A stretch of 64,000 nucleotides of DNA from Bacteroidota bacterium (GCA_023427985.1 JAEYZM010000012.1:1-64000), one strand, 5' to 3'; positions 7,946 through 17,163 are shown, counted from the first letter of the stretch. Notes: generated from the sequence alone by a model not told the origin. Program-made: numbers and translations.

Positions 7946-10351
7946 ATGGAGTTCCTACAAAACAATTTAATTTACTTGATACCAGTATTCGGTATCATCG
8001 GCTTGATTTTCACCTTCCTTAAGTCGGCTTGGGTTTCTAAACAAGACGCAGGTGATAAAAACATGCAAGAATTAGCAGGTTATATTGCAGATGGTGCAAT
8101 GGCGTTCTTGAAAGCAGAATGGAAAATCTTATCGTACTTCGCAGTAATCGCAGCTATCCTTTTAGCATGGTCGGGTACTATGACGGGTACAGAAGAAAAC
8201 CCTATCCACTCGAGTCCATTGATCGCAGTGTCCTTCTTAATCGGAGCAGTATTCTCTGCTACAGCGGGATACATCGGCATGCGTATAGCTACAAAAGCGA
8301 ACGTGCGTACAACTCAAGCGGCGCGTACGAGCTTGGCGAAGGCTTTGAAAGTTTCTTTCACGGGCGGTAGCGTAATGGGTATGGGGGTTGCTGGATTAGC
8401 GATCCTTGGTTTAGGTGCTTTGTTCATTGTGTTTTATCAAATGTACGTGGTGGCTACAGGTGCAGAGGTGAATGGCGAAGAAATGATTCGCGCTTTAGAG
8501 GTGCTTGCGGGCTTCTCATTGGGTGCTGAGTCTATCGCATTGTTCGCGCGTGTAGGCGGTGGTATATATACGAAGGCTGCCGATGTGGGTGCCGATCTAG
8601 TGGGTAAGGTTGAGGCAGGTATTCCAGAAGACGATGTGCGTAACCCAGCGACGATTGCCGACAATGTGGGCGATAACGTGGGCGATGTGGCAGGTATGGG
8701 TGCCGACTTATTCGGTTCATACGTGGCTACTATATTAGCAACTATGGTATTGGGTAGAGAAGTAGAATCGATTGGCGATAAATTCGGGGGCATCGCTCCT
8801 ATCCTATTGCCGATGTTGATCGCTGGCCTAGGCTTGGTGTTCTCTATCGTGGGTACTTGGTTCGTGAGAATTAAAAATGAAAACGATAATGTTCAAACAG
8901 CATTGAACTTAGGTAACTGGTCGTCAATCGTCTTAACAGCGGTAGCATCGTTCGTAGCCGTTAAATGGATGTTGCCAGCAGAAATGAACATCAGAGGATT
9001 TGCCTTTACTCAGACCGATGTGTTCATGGCCATCATGGTGGGCTTGATCGTGGGTGCCTTAATGAGCATCATAACAGAATATTATACAGCAATGGGTAAA
9101 CGCCCAGTGATGTCTATCATCAAACAATCTTCTACAGGTCATGCTACCAATATCATCGGTGGTTTATCGGTAGGGATGGAATCGACCGTATTGCCTATCA
9201 TCGTATTAGCAGCAGGTATCTACGGTTCGTATCATTTCGCAGGTCTATACGGTGTGGCAATTGCTGCAGCGGGTATGATGGCTACAACTGCAATGCAATT
9301 AGCGATCGATGCATTCGGTCCTATTGCCGATAATGCGGGTGGTATTGCGGAGATGAGTCAATTGCCAGAAGAAGTACGTCATAGAACAGATAATTTAGAT
9401 GCGGTAGGTAATACTACAGCAGCAACCGGTAAGGGATTCGCCATTGCATCGGCAGCCCTAACCTCATTGGCATTGTTCGCAGCATTCGTAGGCGTTGCAG
9501 GTATTGATGCCATTGATATTTATAAGGCCGATGTATTAGCGGGATTATTCGTAGGTGGTATGATTCCATTTATCTTCTCGGCATTAGCGATCTCAGCAGT
9601 GGGACGTGCCGCAATGGATATGGTGCAAGAAGTACGTCGCCAGTTCCGCGAAATTCCAGGCATCATGGAATACAAAGCAAAACCAGAATACGAAAAATGT
9701 GTGGAGATTTCTACCAAGGCATCGATCCGCGAGATGATGTTACCAGGTGCCATTGCATTAGTAGTGCCAATCTTAGTTGGATTCGCTTTCGGACCAGAAG
9801 TATTAGGAGGTTTATTAGCAGGTGTAACCGTTTCAGGTGTGTTGATGGGTATGTTCCAATCGAACGCAGGTGGAGCTTGGGATAACGCTAAAAAATCATT
9901 CGAAAAAGGCGTTGAAATCAACGGCGAAATGTTCTACAAAAAATCGGAACCACACAAAGCATCGGTTACAGGTGATACTGTAGGTGATCCATTCAAAGAT
10001 ACCTCAGGACCATCGATGAACATTTTGATTAAATTAATGTCGATCGTTTCCTTAATCATTGCACCGCATATCTCTGTAGGTACTGGAGGTTCGCATGGTT
10101 CTTCGGAGGCTGATATGATGCATGGTAAGCACAAAATGAACATCGAAATGAAAGTTACGAAAACTGTTGACTCATTAGGCAACGAAGTAATGGACACGGT
10201 ATGTTTCGTAAACGGAAAAGAAATGTCGAAAGAAGATTGCGCTAAAATGGAATCTTGCAAAAAAGATTGTGCAGAAGGAAAAATCTCAAAAGAAGAGTGT
10301 ATGAAGAAATGTGCGGAGGTAGCGGGGGAAGAAGGAGCGAGCTGCCACTAG
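7946..10351 (+). CDS. hppA: Membrane-bound K+-dependent ion-pumping pyrophosphatase
   Basis: This multi-span membrane protein hydrolyses pyrophosphate to pump ions. Pyrophosphate-binding motif DVGADLVGK is at 213-221, with the acidic ADNVGDNVGDVAG run just after. GNTTAATGKG at 488-497 has Ala at the position that is Lys in K+-independent enzymes, so it should be K+-dependent. The Glu in GFSLGAES (E195) is placed as in Na+ or dual Na+/H+ pumps, so Na+ transport is likely. An upstream TTG frame exists, but ATG 7946 gives the proper N-terminus. The last 90 or so residues are an unusual hydrophilic tail with seven cysteines (753, 765, 771, 775, 785, 789, 800), not part of the usual family length. 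Confidence 0.95.
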   Translation: MEFLQNNLIYLIPVFGIIGLIFTFLKSAWVSKQDAGDKNMQELAGYIADGAMAFLKAEWKILSYFAVIAAILLAWSGTMTGTEENPIHSSPLIAVSFLIGAVFSATAGYIGMRIATKANVRTTQAARTSLAKALKVSFTGGSVMGMGVAGLAILGLGALFIVFYQMYVVATGAEVNGEEMIRALEVLAGFSLGAESIALFARVGGGIYTKAADVGADLVGKVEAGIPEDDVRNPATIADNVGDNVGDVAGMGADLFGSYVATILATMVLGREVESIGDKFGGIAPILLPMLIAGLGLVFSIVGTWFVRIKNENDNVQTALNLGNWSSIVLTAVASFVAVKWMLPAEMNIRGFAFTQTDVFMAIMVGLIVGALMSIITEYYTAMGKRPVMSIIKQSSTGHATNIIGGLSVGMESTVLPIIVLAAGIYGSYHFAGLYGVAIAAAGMMATTAMQLAIDAFGPIADNAGGIAEMSQLPEEVRHRTDNLDAVGNTTAATGKGFAIASAALTSLALFAAFVGVAGIDAIDIYKADVLAGLFVGGMIPFIFSALAISAVGRAAMDMVQEVRRQFREIPGIMEYKAKPEYEKCVEISTKASIREMMLPGAIALVVPILVGFAFGPEVLGGLLAGVTVSGVLMGMFQSNAGGAWDNAKKSFEKGVEINGEMFYKKSEPHKASVTGDTVGDPFKDTSGPSMNILIKLMSIVSLIIAPHISVGTGGSHGSSEADMMHGKHKMNIEMKVTKTVDSLGNEVMDTVCFVNGKEMSKEDCAKMESCKKDCAEGKISKEECMKKCAEVAGEEGASCH

Positions 10352-10386
10352 GCGTATTGCGTAGTGCGTACTGCGTATTGCGATAC
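10352..10386. repeat. GCGTATT-type tandem repeat, left arm
   Basis: Tandem words based on GCGTATTGCGTAGT begin directly after the hppA TAG stop. The block at 10461-10505 is an imperfect reverse complement, so the two form an inverted pair around the hppA terminator. The same word recurs at about 53456-53487. Confidence 0.7.
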
Positions 10387-10408
10387 TAAGAAATATAATG
10401 ATATGCGG

Positions 10409-10437
10409 AAAAGGTCGAGAATATTCTTGACCTTTTT
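10409..10437 (+). terminator. Rho-independent terminator after hppA
   Basis: Stem AAAAGGTCGAGAAT (10409-10422) pairs with ATTCTTGACCTTTT (10423-10436), with a single G-T mismatch, followed by a T run. It ends hppA transcription. Confidence 0.8.
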
Positions 10438-10460
10438 CTTTTTTGTACAATTTCAACTTT

Positions 10461-10505
10461 ACGCAATGCGATACGCTATACGCACTACGCTGTACGCAAT
10501 ACTAT
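10461..10505. repeat. ACGCAAT-type tandem repeat, right arm
   Basis: Words of the type ACGCAATGCGATACGC and CGCACTACGC, in reverse orientation to 10352-10386. Together they could extend the terminator into a very long imperfect hairpin. Confidence 0.65.
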
Positions 10506-10541
10506 CTAAAAATTATTCTTTCGTATTTAATCTAAAATCAT

Positions 10542-10549
10542 TACGTTTG
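10542..10549 (+). promoter_or_regulatory. Minus-7 box upstream of amino acid permease
   Basis: TACGTTTG matches the Bacteroidota minus-7 consensus TAnnTTTG. The predicted transcript starts about 20 bases before the ATG at 10576. The minus-33 element is poor (TTTCG near 10519). Confidence 0.45.
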
Positions 10550-10575
10550 AAAAAAACCCCAATTAAAACAGATTT

Positions 10576-12021
10576 ATGAGCTTTAAAAAACCTCTTGATT
10601 TATTATTGAATGAAGCGGCGAGAAGTGGCGAAGGTTCTTTAAAAAGAACGCTTGGTGCTATGAACTTGGTTGCGCTTGGAATTGGTGCCATCATTGGTGC
10701 CGGACTATTTGTACGTACAGCGGCAGCATCGGCAGAAGCGGCAGGACCTGCAGTAACTTTATCGTTCATTGTAGCAGCTATTGGTTGCGCATTGGCAGGA
10801 TTGTGTTATGCAGAATTTGCGGCTATGATACCGGTAGCGGGCAGTGCTTATACCTATGCTTATGCCACCATGGGCGAAGTAACAGCATGGATCATCGGCT
10901 GGGCTTTAATTTTAGAATATGCCTTAGGAGCTGCAACAGTTTCTATCGCTTGGTCGGAATATTTAAACAACTTGCTGGGAGGTGCAATCCCCTATGAATG
11001 GAGCCACTCCCCCTTTGAAGTATCGGCCGAAGGCGTACGCGGTTTCGTGAACGCTCCGGCATTATTGATACTTGTGTTGATCACCATGGTATTGATCAAA
11101 GGAACAAAAGAGTCGGCCATGTTGAACGCAGTCATCGTGTTTATTAAAGTCGCGATTGTCTTAATGTTCATCGCCATCGGCTGGAATTTCATCAACCCAG
11201 AAAACCATACACCTTATTTGATTCCAGAAGGAACTCCAGGACATGAGAGCATGTTCAAATGGGGATGGGGCGGCGTATTAGGCGGTGCCGCGATTGTGTT
11301 CTTTGCCTTCATCGGTTTCGATGCGGTGTCAACAGCAGCACAAGAAGCAAAGAATCCGAAACGCGACATGCCAATTGGTATCCTTGGTTCATTAGCGGTA
11401 TGTACGGTATTGTACATCTTGTTCTCACACGTGTTAACAGGCGTTGCGAACTGGGAAGAATTCAAGACATCAGGAAAAGAAGCATCGGTGGCATATGCCA
11501 TTCAGAAATATATGGTAGGATATGATTGGTTAGCAACATCGATCACCGTAGCAATCCTCGCAGGATTCTCATCGGTAATCTTAGTAATGTTGATGGGACA
11601 ATCGCGCGTGTTTTATTCAATGTCTAAAGACGGATTATTGCCGAAAGTATTCTCTGACTTACATCCAAAATTCAGTACTCCATACAAATCGAACTACATC
11701 CTTTTAGCATTCGTTGGAGCATTCGGCGGATTCATACCGGGAACAGTGGCGGGCGACTTAACATCGATCGGAACATTGTTCGCATTCGTATTGGTATGTG
11801 CCGGCGTTATGATCATGCGCAAAACAGATCCGAACATTAGCAGACCATTCAAAACACCATTAGTACCATTAGTGCCAATCTTAGGTATCATCGTATGTTC
11901 AGCTATGATTATTTCATTGCCGATGCCTACGCTCCTAAGCGCATTCGTGTGGATGGTGTTGGGATTGGTGATTTATGTGGTGTATAGTAAGAAGCATTCG
12001 AAGATTAGAAACGGATCTTAG
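10576..12021 (+). CDS. APC-family amino acid permease (CAT-like)
   Basis: A 481-residue transporter of the amino acid-polyamine-organocation superfamily with about 12 membrane segments. The N-terminal SLKRTLGAMNLVALGIGAII followed by GAGLFVRT is the first-helix signature with the unwound GAGLF substrate site; VGYDWLATS and later VPLVPILGI fit the cationic amino acid transporter/YfnA subfamily. The likely role is uptake of an amino acid with H+; the substrate cannot be told from sequence. It stands alone between two terminators with its own TACGTTTG promoter box. Confidence 0.9.
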   Translation: MSFKKPLDLLLNEAARSGEGSLKRTLGAMNLVALGIGAIIGAGLFVRTAAASAEAAGPAVTLSFIVAAIGCALAGLCYAEFAAMIPVAGSAYTYAYATMGEVTAWIIGWALILEYALGAATVSIAWSEYLNNLLGGAIPYEWSHSPFEVSAEGVRGFVNAPALLILVLITMVLIKGTKESAMLNAVIVFIKVAIVLMFIAIGWNFINPENHTPYLIPEGTPGHESMFKWGWGGVLGGAAIVFFAFIGFDAVSTAAQEAKNPKRDMPIGILGSLAVCTVLYILFSHVLTGVANWEEFKTSGKEASVAYAIQKYMVGYDWLATSITVAILAGFSSVILVMLMGQSRVFYSMSKDGLLPKVFSDLHPKFSTPYKSNYILLAFVGAFGGFIPGTVAGDLTSIGTLFAFVLVCAGVMIMRKTDPNISRPFKTPLVPLVPILGIIVCSAMIISLPMPTLLSAFVWMVLGLVIYVVYSKKHSKIRNGS

Positions 12022-12025
12022 AATC

Positions 12026-12056
12026 AAGTATTAAGTACAAAGTATTAAGTATTAAG
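12026..12056. repeat. Left arm of a perfect 31-base inverted repeat
   Basis: The tract, words AAGTATTAAGTAC and AGTATTAAG, is the exact reverse complement of 12182-12212. The arms enclose 125 bases including the permease terminator. A related single tract is at about 36702-36732. Confidence 0.85.
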
Positions 12057-12103
12057 AATTGGATTTGTGCTAGAATTGAAATTATTTATTTGAAAATAAA
12101 TTG

Positions 12104-12130
12104 AGGGGCGTTGAATTACGCCCCTTTTTT
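12104..12130 (+). terminator. Rho-independent terminator after amino acid permease
   Basis: Stem AGGGGCGT (12104-12111) and ACGCCCCT (12118-12125), loop TGAATT, then a T run. Confidence 0.85.
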
Positions 12131-12181
12131 ATTGATATATTTTTTATCTTTATCATAAGCAATTGGATAAACTTTAATTGT

Positions 12182-12212
12182 CTTAATACTTAATACTTTG
12201 TACTTAATACTT
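12182..12212. repeat. Right arm of the perfect 31-base inverted repeat
   Basis: Exact reverse complement of 12026-12056. It ends 4 bases before the marC start codon, so the marC leader is made of this repeat. Confidence 0.85.
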
Positions 12213-12216
12213 TCCT

Positions 12217-12786
12217 ATGGACTTCTTCAACCTCAAAGAAATATTCTCCGTATCGATGGTGCTTTTCGCAATCATCGACATACTCGGTTCTATACCCGTG
12301 GTGATTCAGCTGAGAAATAAAGCGGGACATATACAATCGGAAAAAGCAACGATTGTGGCTATGATCTTGATGATTGTGTTTTTATTTTTCGGAGAATTAT
12401 TATTGAATATTATTGGGCTCGATGTATCTTCATTTGCCATCGCTGGTTCCTTAGTAATATTTTTCATTGCACTCGAAATGGTCTTGGGCGTAAACTTTTT
12501 CAAAGAAGAAGCTCCCGAGTCCACATCCATAGTACCCCTCGCCTTTCCTATCATTGCAGGCGCAGGTACCATGACTACTTTGCTTTCCTTAAAATCAGAA
12601 TACGAAACCCCGAACATCATCATCGGCATACTCATTAACATGATCTTCGTATACATCGTATTAAAAAACACCATTCGCATCGAAAAAATCCTGGGCAAAA
12701 CCGGCTTGCAAATTTTACGCAAAGCCTTTGGGATAATATTGTTGGCGATTGCGATAAAACTATTCCGCCACAATACAGGACTTTGA
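12217..12786 (+). CDS. MarC family integral membrane protein
   Basis: A 189-residue protein with about six hydrophobic segments, matching the MarC (UPF0056) family in length and pattern: an N-terminal VLFAIIDILGSIPVVIQL segment, and PLAFPIIAGAGTMTTLLSL around the middle, which is the most conserved MarC block. The family has no settled biochemical role; the original multiple-antibiotic-resistance link was not upheld. It is a monocistronic unit whose leader consists of the right arm of the 31-base inverted repeat. Confidence 0.9.
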   Translation: MDFFNLKEIFSVSMVLFAIIDILGSIPVVIQLRNKAGHIQSEKATIVAMILMIVFLFFGELLLNIIGLDVSSFAIAGSLVIFFIALEMVLGVNFFKEEAPESTSIVPLAFPIIAGAGTMTTLLSLKSEYETPNIIIGILINMIFVYIVLKNTIRIEKILGKTGLQILRKAFGIILLAIAIKLFRHNTGL

Positions 12787-12787
12787 T

Positions 12788-12837
12788 AGTATGCTATCCC
12801 GATAGCTGTCGGGATGCTAGTATGCTAATTTGCTAGT
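12788..12837. repeat. ATGCTAG-type repeat with dispersed palindrome
   Basis: TAGTATGCTA words flank the palindrome ATCCCGATAGCTGTCGGGAT (12796-12815), a one-base variant of a palindrome also found at 18749, 23054 and 60852. It starts within 2 bases of the marC stop. Confidence 0.75.
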
Positions 12838-12914
12838 TGTAGTGGAGAGTGATAAGTGATTAGTGGGTTGCTTTCTATTTAGTATTGCCTAAATTGATAA
12901 TTTCTATTTTCTTT

Positions 12915-12981
12915 CCTCTGCGCCCCTGCGATACCTCTGCGTCCCTGCGACATCTCTGCGACACCCCTGCGCCCCTGCGTC
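12915..12981. repeat. C-rich CCCCTGCG tandem repeat
   Basis: About eight imperfect copies of words like CTCTGCGCCCCTGCG. It is the reverse complement of the family at 7711-7749. It lies between marC and the LolA-like gene. Confidence 0.8.
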
Positions 12982-13072
12982 TTAATGTAACTAGAATTTT
13001 ATACCACCCAATCGTCTCAATCCTTATCTTGCATATAAACTAAAAACCCCAAATCATTTAAAAAACACTCAA

Positions 13073-13825
13073 ATGAAAAGAAGATTAATTTTACTTGCAC
13101 TAACGGTAGCGGTATCGACTTTAGGTCTTAAGGCGCAGACTGCCGATGAAATTTTGGCGAAGTATTTTGAAAATACTGGCGGCATTAAAAAATGGGAAGC
13201 ATTGAACGCTGTTTCTTTTAAAGCGAAAGTCAATCAGGGTGGAATGGAAATTCCATTGGAAATTATTCAATGCAAAGATGGTAGATCTTGCACAAAGATT
13301 TCTTTCCAAGGTAAAGAAATTAAACAAGGGGTGTACGATGGTACTACGCTTTGGTCGCACAACTTCATGAACATGAAAGCGGAGAAGAGCGATGCGGAAG
13401 CGACTGAAAATTACAAACGTAACATCGGCGAATTTCCTGATCCATTCTTAGGTTATAAGGCACGTGGATGGAAAGTGGAATACATGGGTAAAGAAACAGT
13501 GGATGGTGCTGAAACATTCAAAATTAAATTGACTAAAAATCCTGTGAAGGTCGATGGTGTGGAAACTGAAAATGTTGCGTACTATTTTTTCGATGTGGAA
13601 AGTTATGTTCCATTAATGCAAGAATCGGAAATCAAAGAAGGTCCAGCTAAAGGTCAAGTGCAACAAATTAAAATGAGCGATTATCAAGAAGTGGATGGAT
13701 TGATGTTTCCATTCTCTATCTCTCAAGGCTTGAAGGGACAAGGCGGACAGCCTATCGTAATCAGTTCGGTTTCTGTAAATCCAACTGTTAACGATTCAGA
13801 TTTTAAATATCCTGAAGAGAAATAA
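13073..13825 (+). CDS. Secreted LolA-like (lipoprotein-sorting-fold) protein
   Basis: A 250-residue exported protein with a signal peptide (MKRRLILLALTVAVSTLGLK, cleavage near residues 21-24). The start of the mature part, ADEILAKYFENTGGIKKW, and the later VYDGTTLW segment match Bacteroidota proteins annotated as outer membrane lipoprotein-sorting proteins, which share the LolA/LppX half-barrel fold that binds hydrophobic ligands. True LolA activity is not implied. It precedes the Asp-box protein by 130 bases in the same direction and may be co-transcribed. TATCTTG at 13025-13031 may be a degenerate minus-7 box. Confidence 0.8.
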   Translation: MKRRLILLALTVAVSTLGLKAQTADEILAKYFENTGGIKKWEALNAVSFKAKVNQGGMEIPLEIIQCKDGRSCTKISFQGKEIKQGVYDGTTLWSHNFMNMKAEKSDAEATENYKRNIGEFPDPFLGYKARGWKVEYMGKETVDGAETFKIKLTKNPVKVDGVETENVAYYFFDVESYVPLMQESEIKEGPAKGQVQQIKMSDYQEVDGLMFPFSISQGLKGQGGQPIVISSVSVNPTVNDSDFKYPEEK

Positions 13826-13955
13826 TCGAAAGGAAATCGAAAATATTATTCGAGATAAATTCTAGTTAAACCGATAAAGAAATTTTTCGAGATAATATTT
13901 TTTCGAAGAGATACATCGGCATAAAAAAATAAAATCAATTTTAATTGATCATCAT

Positions 13956-16900
13956 ATGAAAAAAATATTTATATACCTTTTCTCTGTGGGCCTTTGTACG
14001 CAAGCCTTTGCGCAGAATGCGATGCAACAGGAGTCGGTGAAAAAGGGTAAGGAATTATTTGGCGATTTGAAGGCGCGACATATTGGTCCAGCAGTGATGA
14101 GTGGTCGTGTGACGGACATTGAAATGCATCCGACGAACGATCGCATTGTGTACATCGGTACTGCTGGTGGTGGTGTTTGGAAAAGCAATAATGGTGGGGC
14201 AACATTCAACTCCATCTTCGACGATTATTGTCAGTCGATTGGTGCGGTGGAGGTGGATCCGAGCGATCCCGACAAAACGGTTTGGGTAGGAACGGGTGAA
14301 GTCTGGACGCGTAACAGCGTGTCGGTGGGCGATGGTTTGTATCGCAGCAAAGACGGTGGTTCTACTTGGGAGAAAATGGGTTTGGAAACATCGGAACGAA
14401 TTGCTGGAATACAAGTAAATCCTAAGAACTCCAACGAAGTGTATGTGGCCGTTTTGGGTCCGCTTTGGAGCGATTCGGAGAACAGGGGTTTGTACAAAAC
14501 TACTGACGGCGGAAAAACTTGGACGAAGATTTTATATGTCGATGCTACCACTGGATGCAGCGATTTGCAAATTGATCCGCAGAATCCATCGGTGGTGTAC
14601 GCATCCTTCTGGGAATTCCGCAGATCGCCATGGTCCTTCAATTCAGGCGGCGATAAAAGTGCCTTGTACAAATCGACCGACGCTGGAAAAACTTGGAACA
14701 AAATTCACAATGGATTTCCGAAAGGAAAGTTAGGTCGATTAGCGATTGCGATTGCGGCATCGAACAGTAAAATTTTATATACCGTTGTAGAGTCGGAACA
14801 AGACAAAGACAAAGGTTTGTATAGAAGTGACGATGCAGGTGCGAGTTGGAAACAGTTGAACAACGATTTCGGATTGGTGGTTCGACCATTTTATTTTTCA
14901 CGCATTGTAGTTGATCCTAAAAATCCTGAAGTAGTAGTAAAAGCAGGGCTTTCGGGCTCTATCTCTCGCGATGGTGGTAAGACTTTTAAAAGCTTAGGGC
15001 CGATGCATGCGGATATTCATGATATAGAATTTGACATCAAAAATTCGGATCGTATGTATGCTGCGACCGATGGTGGTGTGTATCGTTCATGGGATGGTGG
15101 AACAACGATGGAGATCGTAGAGAATTTACCACTCTCACAATTTTATCATGTGAGTGTTGACGATAAAGAGGATTACAATGTATACGGAGGTTTGCAAGAC
15201 AACGGATGTTGGTACGGACCTTCGCGTTCACCTGGTGGTATAGAAGCAAGAGATTGGAGAGTTGTAGGTGTGGGCGATGGTTATAGAGTATACAAACACG
15301 CTACGAAAAATTTAATTTATTCGGAAATGCAAGGTGCAGAAAATGTATGGCGTTACGATCCCGATAAAGATCAGGCGAAGACCATACAACCTTTGCAAAT
15401 GAAGGGCGATCCAGATTTGCGTTTCAATTGGAATGCCTCTTTGGTGACGAGCCCAAACAAACCAGATCGCGTATACATCGGCAGTCAATTTGTACATCGT
15501 TCAGAAGATATGGGAGAAACTTGGACAAAGATATCGCCCGACTTAACAACAAACGATCCTAAGAAACAAAATCAAGAAAATTCAGGTGGCTTGTCGAAAG
15601 ACAATTCAGGTGCAGAAAATCACTGTACCATTTTCACAATTGCAGAATCGCCAGTAGATGAAAATGTGATTTGGGCGGGAGCAGATGATGGGAATTTGCA
15701 ATTGACCCGCAATGGAGGAAAATCTTGGACGAATGTAATTAAGAATGTACCGGGATTGCCAAAGAATACTTGGGTATATCATATCGAAGCAAGTGTATTT
15801 GGCGCAGGTAAAGCCTATGCAGTGTTTACGGGTTATACAACGGGCGATATGAATACCTATGTGTATAAGACAGAAGATTTTGGTTCGACTTGGAAGTCAA
15901 TATCGACACCAGAAATTTATGGCTTTGCAAGAAACATTCAAGAAGATTTTGTGAATGAAAATTTATTGTTCTTAGGGACAGAATTTGGATTATACATTTC
16001 ATTAAACGGTGGTGGAAACTGGTATAAATTTACCAACAACTTCCCAGCTGTGAATGTGCACTACATCGAGCTTCATAAAAAAACAAATGACTTAGTAGTG
16101 GCGACACATGGTAGAGGTGTTATCATTATTGACGACATCAGCATACTGCGTCAGTTGAATGAAGAGAATATGTCGAAGGATTTATTCTTCTTCAAAACAA
16201 AAGCTACGAGCATTGCGGAATCCAATGGATTCGGGGGTTCTAGCGGAGAGACCTCTTTTGTTGGAGATAATCCAAGTACTGCAGCGAAGATTGTATATCA
16301 TTTAAACAAGAAACATATTCTTGGAAAAATGACATTAGAAATTCAAGATGCGAACGGAGTAAAAGTGGCCGATTTAGGTCCTGGAAAATCGAAAGGCATT
16401 AACATTGTGGAGTGGTATTACAATACCAAACCACCGAAAGTAGCATCGGGCAAAACCTTTGCATTCGGCGGATTCACATCGCCACGCGTACCAGCAGGAA
16501 CCTATAAAGTAGTGATACAAAAAGGGAAGGAAACGTACACGAATGAGATATTGATTCAGTACGATCCGAAGTCCGACATTCCATTGGCCGATCGCAAATT
16601 GCAAGAGTCGACCACGAAAAAATTATACGACATGTCACAAGATTTAGCCTACACGGTTTACTGTTTAGATCAGTATGTGAAATTCGCGGATGAATTAAAG
16701 AGCACGAATGCCGATTTGAAAAAAGCATCGGCAAGCATGCAAACAGAATTGAATAAGTTAAAAGCGAAAATGGTGGTGACCACTGGCGATAATTACGTAG
16801 GAGCAGCGGAAAATCAATTACGAGAAGATTTATTGGAATTGTATTCGAAAATTGCACAAAGTTATCACCGTCCGAACAAGGCCGAGCTCGATAATTTAGA

Positions 16901-17048
16901 AGCCATTGAAAGCCGCTTCAACAGCAGCAAATCGGACTACCAAAAAGCAGTAGAAAAGCACGTAAACAAAGTAATGGCCATGGCCAGCAAAGAAGGCCTC
17001 AAAACCCCAGCTATTGTTAGCTTTGAAGAGTACTTAAAAATGCCATAA
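13956..17048 (+). CDS. Secreted Asp-box beta-propeller protein (sortilin/VPS10-like)
   Basis: A 1030-residue exported protein with signal peptide MKKIFIYLFSVGLCTQAFA. At least ten Asp-box (BNR) repeats of the type S/T-x-D-x-G-x-T-W are visible: KSNNGGATF, RSKDGGSTW, KTTDGGKTW, KSTDAGKTW, RSDDAGASW, SRDGGKTF, RSWDGG, RSEDMGETW, TRNGGKSW, KTEDFGSTW and SLNGGGNW. These build a large beta-propeller of the VPS10/exo-xyloglucanase type. A beta-sandwich-like segment near 810-860 and a helical C-terminus follow. Bacteroidota homologues are often labelled glycosyl hydrolase, but no catalytic residues can be assigned. It has no T9SS sorting tail, so it is probably periplasmic or surface-associated by another route. 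Confidence 0.85.
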   Translation: MKKIFIYLFSVGLCTQAFAQNAMQQESVKKGKELFGDLKARHIGPAVMSGRVTDIEMHPTNDRIVYIGTAGGGVWKSNNGGATFNSIFDDYCQSIGAVEVDPSDPDKTVWVGTGEVWTRNSVSVGDGLYRSKDGGSTWEKMGLETSERIAGIQVNPKNSNEVYVAVLGPLWSDSENRGLYKTTDGGKTWTKILYVDATTGCSDLQIDPQNPSVVYASFWEFRRSPWSFNSGGDKSALYKSTDAGKTWNKIHNGFPKGKLGRLAIAIAASNSKILYTVVESEQDKDKGLYRSDDAGASWKQLNNDFGLVVRPFYFSRIVVDPKNPEVVVKAGLSGSISRDGGKTFKSLGPMHADIHDIEFDIKNSDRMYAATDGGVYRSWDGGTTMEIVENLPLSQFYHVSVDDKEDYNVYGGLQDNGCWYGPSRSPGGIEARDWRVVGVGDGYRVYKHATKNLIYSEMQGAENVWRYDPDKDQAKTIQPLQMKGDPDLRFNWNASLVTSPNKPDRVYIGSQFVHRSEDMGETWTKISPDLTTNDPKKQNQENSGGLSKDNSGAENHCTIFTIAESPVDENVIWAGADDGNLQLTRNGGKSWTNVIKNVPGLPKNTWVYHIEASVFGAGKAYAVFTGYTTGDMNTYVYKTEDFGSTWKSISTPEIYGFARNIQEDFVNENLLFLGTEFGLYISLNGGGNWYKFTNNFPAVNVHYIELHKKTNDLVVATHGRGVIIIDDISILRQLNEENMSKDLFFFKTKATSIAESNGFGGSSGETSFVGDNPSTAAKIVYHLNKKHILGKMTLEIQDANGVKVADLGPGKSKGINIVEWYYNTKPPKVASGKTFAFGGFTSPRVPAGTYKVVIQKGKETYTNEILIQYDPKSDIPLADRKLQESTTKKLYDMSQDLAYTVYCLDQYVKFADELKSTNADLKKASASMQTELNKLKAKMVVTTGDNYVGAAENQLREDLLELYSKIAQSYHRPNKAELDNLEAIESRFNSSKSDYQKAVEKHVNKVMAMASKEGLKTPAIVSFEEYLKMP

Positions 17049-17091
17049 TACGCAAAATTCAATTTTTGAATTCAGTTTAAATAGAAATGCA

Positions 17092-17117
17092 AAGCCCCGA
17101 AACCTTCGGGGCTTTTG
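17092..17117. terminator. Bidirectional terminator after the Asp-box protein
   Basis: Stem AAGCCCCGAA (17092-17101) and TTCGGGGCTT (17105-17114) with loop ACC, then T residues. It separates the plus-strand gene from the convergent higBA pair. Confidence 0.9.
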
Positions 17118-17163
17118 TATTATAAATAAAATATAAGTTGAATAGAAATACTTAATTGACTTA

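Noticed and set aside
8437..8793. Long open frame on the minus strand inside hppA (118 codons), and others at 9520-9921 and 9934-10260
   Set aside because: They run antisense to a clear conserved membrane protein, are biased to Pro/Ser/Thr/Ala and have no start context. They are shadows of its codon use.
12306..12773. 155-codon open frame antisense to MarC
   Set aside because: Hydrophobic pattern mirrors MarC codons; no independent features.
13835..13930. Inverted TCGAAAATATTAT / ATAATATTTTTTCGA pair between the LolA-like and Asp-box genes
   Set aside because: Arms are AT-rich and imperfect with a gap; too weak to call a regulatory element.
14231..14701. 156-codon open frame antisense to the Asp-box protein
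   Set aside because: Low-complexity composition from the antisense of repeated Asp-box segments.
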